A DNA stretch of 64,000 nucleotides from Alistipes timonensis JC136. Its GTDB lineage: Bacteria; Bacteroidota; Bacteroidia; Bacteroidales; Rikenellaceae. Every line of letters begins with the position of its first letter. Within the stretch, counting starts at the first letter, position 1. Shown one piece after another: positions 61,760 through 64,000 of this stretch. A model generated the notes under the pieces. That model saw only the letters and a list, made by a program, of their open reading frames with translations, had not been told where the DNA came from and did no database searches. The stretch spans positions 1-64,000 of the forward strand of contig NZ_FNRI01000007.1 of assembly GCF_900107675.1 (NCBI RefSeq). Reading direction: 5' to 3'. The translations under genes and the position numbers were made by a program.

Positions 61760-62679
61760 GCTTCAGGGTCACCATATTAGGCTCTTCCTCCGCGAAGCCC
61801 ACCGTGAGCCGGCATCCGTCGGCACAGGCGGTCGACATCCACGAACAATATTATCTCGTGGATGCGGGCGAGGGCGTGCAGCAACAACTGGTCCGCTACG
61901 GCGTCAATCCGCTGAAAATCCGCGCCGTGTTCATTTCGCACCTCCACGGCGACCACGTCTTCGGATTGTTCCCGCTCATCTCGACGCTGGCGCTCTACGG
62001 CCGCAAGACCCCGCTGCGGATCTTCGCCCCGGCGCCGTTCGGAGAGATACTGGCCTGCCACCTCCGCTATTTCGACAGCGAACTGCCCTACACCGTGGCG
62101 TGGACCGAGGTAGACACCACCAAACACGCATTGCTGATGGAGAACCGCACGCTCGAGGTGTGGAGCATCCCGCTGCGCCACCGCGTGCCGTGCGCCGGGT
62201 TCCTGTTCCGGGAGAAAGAGCCGCCGCTGAACGTCGAGAAGTTCAAAATCGCCAAATACGGACTCTCGATCGCGCAGATCACCGCCGCCAAGCGGGGCGA
62301 GGCGGTCACGCTCGAATCGGGCGAGGTGATTCCCAACGCCGAACTGACCTACCGTCCCTATGCGCCGCGTTCGTATGCCTACCTCTCGGACACGAACTAC
62401 TCGGCCAAAGCCGCAGGGCTCTGCAAAGGGGTCGACCTGATGTACCACGAGGCGACCTACGCCGCCGCGGAGCAGCGGGCCGCCAAAGACCGGGGACATT
62501 CGACGACGGCCGACGCCGCGAAAGCGGCCCTGAAAGCGGGCGCCCGGCGGCTCGTGATCGGCCACTATTCGTCGCGTTACAAGGACGAGGCACAACTGGT
62601 CGACGAGGCGCGCACGATCTTCCCCGAAAGCTATCCCGCCACCGAAGGAACCACTTACAGCATCGAAAAAGAACGATGA
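61756..62679 (+). CDS. rnz: Ribonuclease Z
   Basis: A 307-residue metallo-beta-lactamase-fold enzyme processing tRNA 3' ends. The start is a GTG at 61756 (VSFRVTILGSSSAKP), overlapping the trxB stop. Zinc motif FISHLHGDHVFGL, then HRVPCAGFLFRE, YLSDTNYS, YHEATY and GHYSSRY. Normal length for RNase Z. Confidence 0.94.
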   Translation: MSFRVTILGSSSAKPTVSRHPSAQAVDIHEQYYLVDAGEGVQQQLVRYGVNPLKIRAVFISHLHGDHVFGLFPLISTLALYGRKTPLRIFAPAPFGEILACHLRYFDSELPYTVAWTEVDTTKHALLMENRTLEVWSIPLRHRVPCAGFLFREKEPPLNVEKFKIAKYGLSIAQITAAKRGEAVTLESGEVIPNAELTYRPYAPRSYAYLSDTNYSAKAAGLCKGVDLMYHEATYAAAEQRAAKDRGHSTTADAAKAALKAGARRLVIGHYSSRYKDEAQLVDEARTIFPESYPATEGTTYSIEKER

Positions 62680-63431
62680 CCAAAGCCGAAATACAACTCG
62701 TCCGCGCGCTGGCCGACAAACGCGGCCGCACCGAACACGGACTGTTCGTCGCCGAGGGCGAAAAGCTCATCGGCGAACTGCGCGCCTCGCACCTGCGGGT
62801 GCGCAAACTGTTTGCCCTGGAAGGGGTTTTCGAAGGCCCGGAGGTCGAGACCGTCGCTCCGCGCGACATGGAGCGCCTCTCGCTGCTGAAAACCGCCGGC
62901 AACTCGCTGGCGCTGGTCGAAACACCCCGTTACGAACTGGATACGGAGTCGCTGAAAGGGCGGCTGACGCTGGCGCTGGACGACGTGCAGAACCCCGGCA
63001 ACCTGGGGACGATCATCCGGCTGGCCGACTGGTTCGGCATCACGGACATCGTCTGCTCGCCGGGCTCGGCCGACTGTTTCAACCCCAAGGTCGTGCAGGC
63101 CACGATGGGGGCCATCCTCCGCGTGAGGGTCCACTACACGGAACTCGCCGCATGCCTTGCAACGGCCGCCGCGCAGGGAATCCCCGTTTACGGAACCTTT
63201 CTGGAAGGGGAGAATATTTACCGGACGGAACTCACGCCGGAGGGTATCGTCGTGATGGGCAACGAGGGCCGCGGCGTCACGGAAGCGGTGGCGCGCACGG
63301 TCACCCGCAAACTTTTCATTCCGCCCTGGCCGGCCGGCCGCCGGGGGTCGGAATCGCTGAACGTCGCCATGGCGACGGGAATCATCTGCTCGGAATTCCG
63401 GCGGCAGACGAGCGCAAAGGCCGGGTATTAG
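62676..63431 (+). CDS. SpoU/TrmH-family RNA 2'-O-methyltransferase
   Basis: A 251-residue RNA methyltransferase. Substrate-binding N-domain (HGLFVAEGEKLIGEL), then the SpoU knot motifs: VQNPGNLGTIIRLADWFG, VVMGNEGRGVTEAV and FIPPWPAGRRGSESLNVAMA. SAM-dependent; the rRNA or tRNA target is unknown. Starts in the rnz stop (ATGA). Confidence 0.93.
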   Translation: MTKAEIQLVRALADKRGRTEHGLFVAEGEKLIGELRASHLRVRKLFALEGVFEGPEVETVAPRDMERLSLLKTAGNSLALVETPRYELDTESLKGRLTLALDDVQNPGNLGTIIRLADWFGITDIVCSPGSADCFNPKVVQATMGAILRVRVHYTELAACLATAAAQGIPVYGTFLEGENIYRTELTPEGIVVMGNEGRGVTEAVARTVTRKLFIPPWPAGRRGSESLNVAMATGIICSEFRRQTSAKAGY

Positions 63432-63441
63432 GCCGAAGGCC

Positions 63442-63501
63442 AAAACCGAACGGGTAAGGCGGCCGGTAATCTATTGCCGGAGCTTTGCCCGTTCGGTTTT
63501 T
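63442..63501 (+). terminator. Terminator after the methyltransferase gene
   Basis: AAAACCGAACGGG and CCCGTTCGGTTTTT enclose 33 bases with a further small GCCGG/CCGGC stem. It stands between convergent genes. Confidence 0.75.
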
Positions 63502-63536
63502 ATCGTCAGCGATATCCCGGCCCTTGCGCGCCGCGG

Positions 63537-63896
63537 TTATTTTGCCGCAACTCCGCGGCGCTCCGCCAACACGCCCCGAATCCTGCGGACCCGTTCCAGC
63601 GCTTCGGTACAATCCGCCCGCGGGAACAATCCGCTTCCGCCTATCCATTGCACGGACTCCTCCAGGTCGGCGACCGCCTTTCTCAATTCATACAACTGCG
63701 CCTCGGTGGCCGAGGCTAATTTGGTCTTGCCCAGCAACGCCGATGCGTAGCGCGCCCGCCGTTCGAAGCAGGCCATCACCGGATCGCTCCTGCGCGGGTC
63801 ATAAGGAGCCATCCAGAACGTCTCGAACATCAGCCCGAAGATTGTTTCAACGAATTCAGCATTGCATTTCGACATTTTCCGCTCGCTTTTTCTCAT
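63537..63896 (-). CDS. Hypothetical helical protein
   Basis: A 119-residue protein, basic at the N-terminus (RKSERKMSKC) and otherwise helical (QLYELRKAVADLEESVQWI). The ATG at 63896 overlaps the stop of the upstream gene by four bases, which supports this start; MSKC at 63875 is an alternative. No family recognised. Confidence 0.6.
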   Translation of the reverse strand: MRKSERKMSKCNAEFVETIFGLMFETFWMAPYDPRRSDPVMACFERRARYASALLGKTKLASATEAQLYELRKAVADLEESVQWIGGSGLFPRADCTEALERVRRIRGVLAERRGVAAK

Positions 63897-64000
63897 TTTC
63901 GCAACTCGTTACCGGAAAAAAAGCGCGGGCAGAGATGCAGCTCCACCGTCGAGGTATTGGACGACCCGTAACGTAGAATGCGGCAAATGCCCACGCCGAA
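63893..64000 (-). CDS. C-terminal end of an unknown protein, cut by the window edge
   Basis: The last 35 codons of a minus-strand gene that enters from the right: ICRILRYGSSNTSTVELHLC, then PRFFSGNELRK and TGA. The frame is open to the window end and its stop overlaps the next start (ATGA), so it is real and co-transcribed. Not enough remains to name it. Confidence 0.55.
   Translation of the reverse strand, partial: FGVGICRILRYGSSNTSTVELHLCPRFFSGNELRK

Overview
The window reads as a chromosomal segment of a gut Bacteroidales bacterium, most likely Alistipes or a close Rikenellaceae relative. This rests on the SusC/SusD pair with FecI/FecR control, -7 boxes of the form TAnnTTTG before many genes, the trp gene order B-E-G-D-C-F-A, the S6-S18-L9 operon, a single-chain GcvP, DUF4954 and FISUMP proteins, and high GC outside one AT-rich island. 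No 16S gene is present, so the genus is an inference.

Region 1 (1-14,990) is a polysaccharide-utilisation-type locus, all on the minus strand. It holds a six-hairpin glycosidase-like enzyme, an ECF sigma factor whose frame is broken at a 10-base homopolymer, its FecR anti-sigma factor, a SusC receptor with an STN signalling domain, SusD, two or three surface/periplasmic lipoproteins, a DUF4091 (GH123-like) lipoprotein and two related secreted sugar isomerase-like TIM barrels. The likely flow is glycan binding and import (SusCD), cleavage (GHs), sugar conversion, and feedback from SusC through FecR to the sigma factor.

Region 2 (15,295-28,683) is a 13.3-kb AT-rich integrative element in the 3' end of a tRNA-Pro(GGG) gene, bounded by 47-bp direct repeats, with its tyrosine integrase next to the intact tRNA. 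Cargo: a KAP-like NTPase, a BspA-type leucine-rich lipoprotein, a DUF6908 protein, a two-gene membrane/cytosolic pair, a helicase, a structured RNA candidate and two tandem paralogues of unknown family. The helicase reads as one 609-residue protein only if four in-frame TGA codons are decoded; they sit at Trp-compatible positions and the gene has no TGG codon.

Region 3 (28,700-50,400) is core chromosome: a FecCD-type ABC importer with a truncated binding protein, tRNA-Glu, rpsT, the trp operon behind a leader peptide with three consecutive Trp codons and a terminator, adk, thiL, two membrane proteins, rpsF-rpsR-rplI, an EamA transporter, a DKNYY-repeat protein, rpsA with a 5' hairpin, a 5'-nucleotidase family lipoprotein, a nucleoside kinase, and a 6S-like RNA.

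Region 4 (50,387-64,000) holds a YccF/coiled-coil membrane protein, gcvP, a SlyD-like FKBP, a four-gene cluster (kinase-WG, DUF4954, vWA, pseudokinase-WG) reminiscent of TerY-type modules, then trxB, rnz and a SpoU methyltransferase in overlapping frames, and a short minus-strand pair at the right edge.
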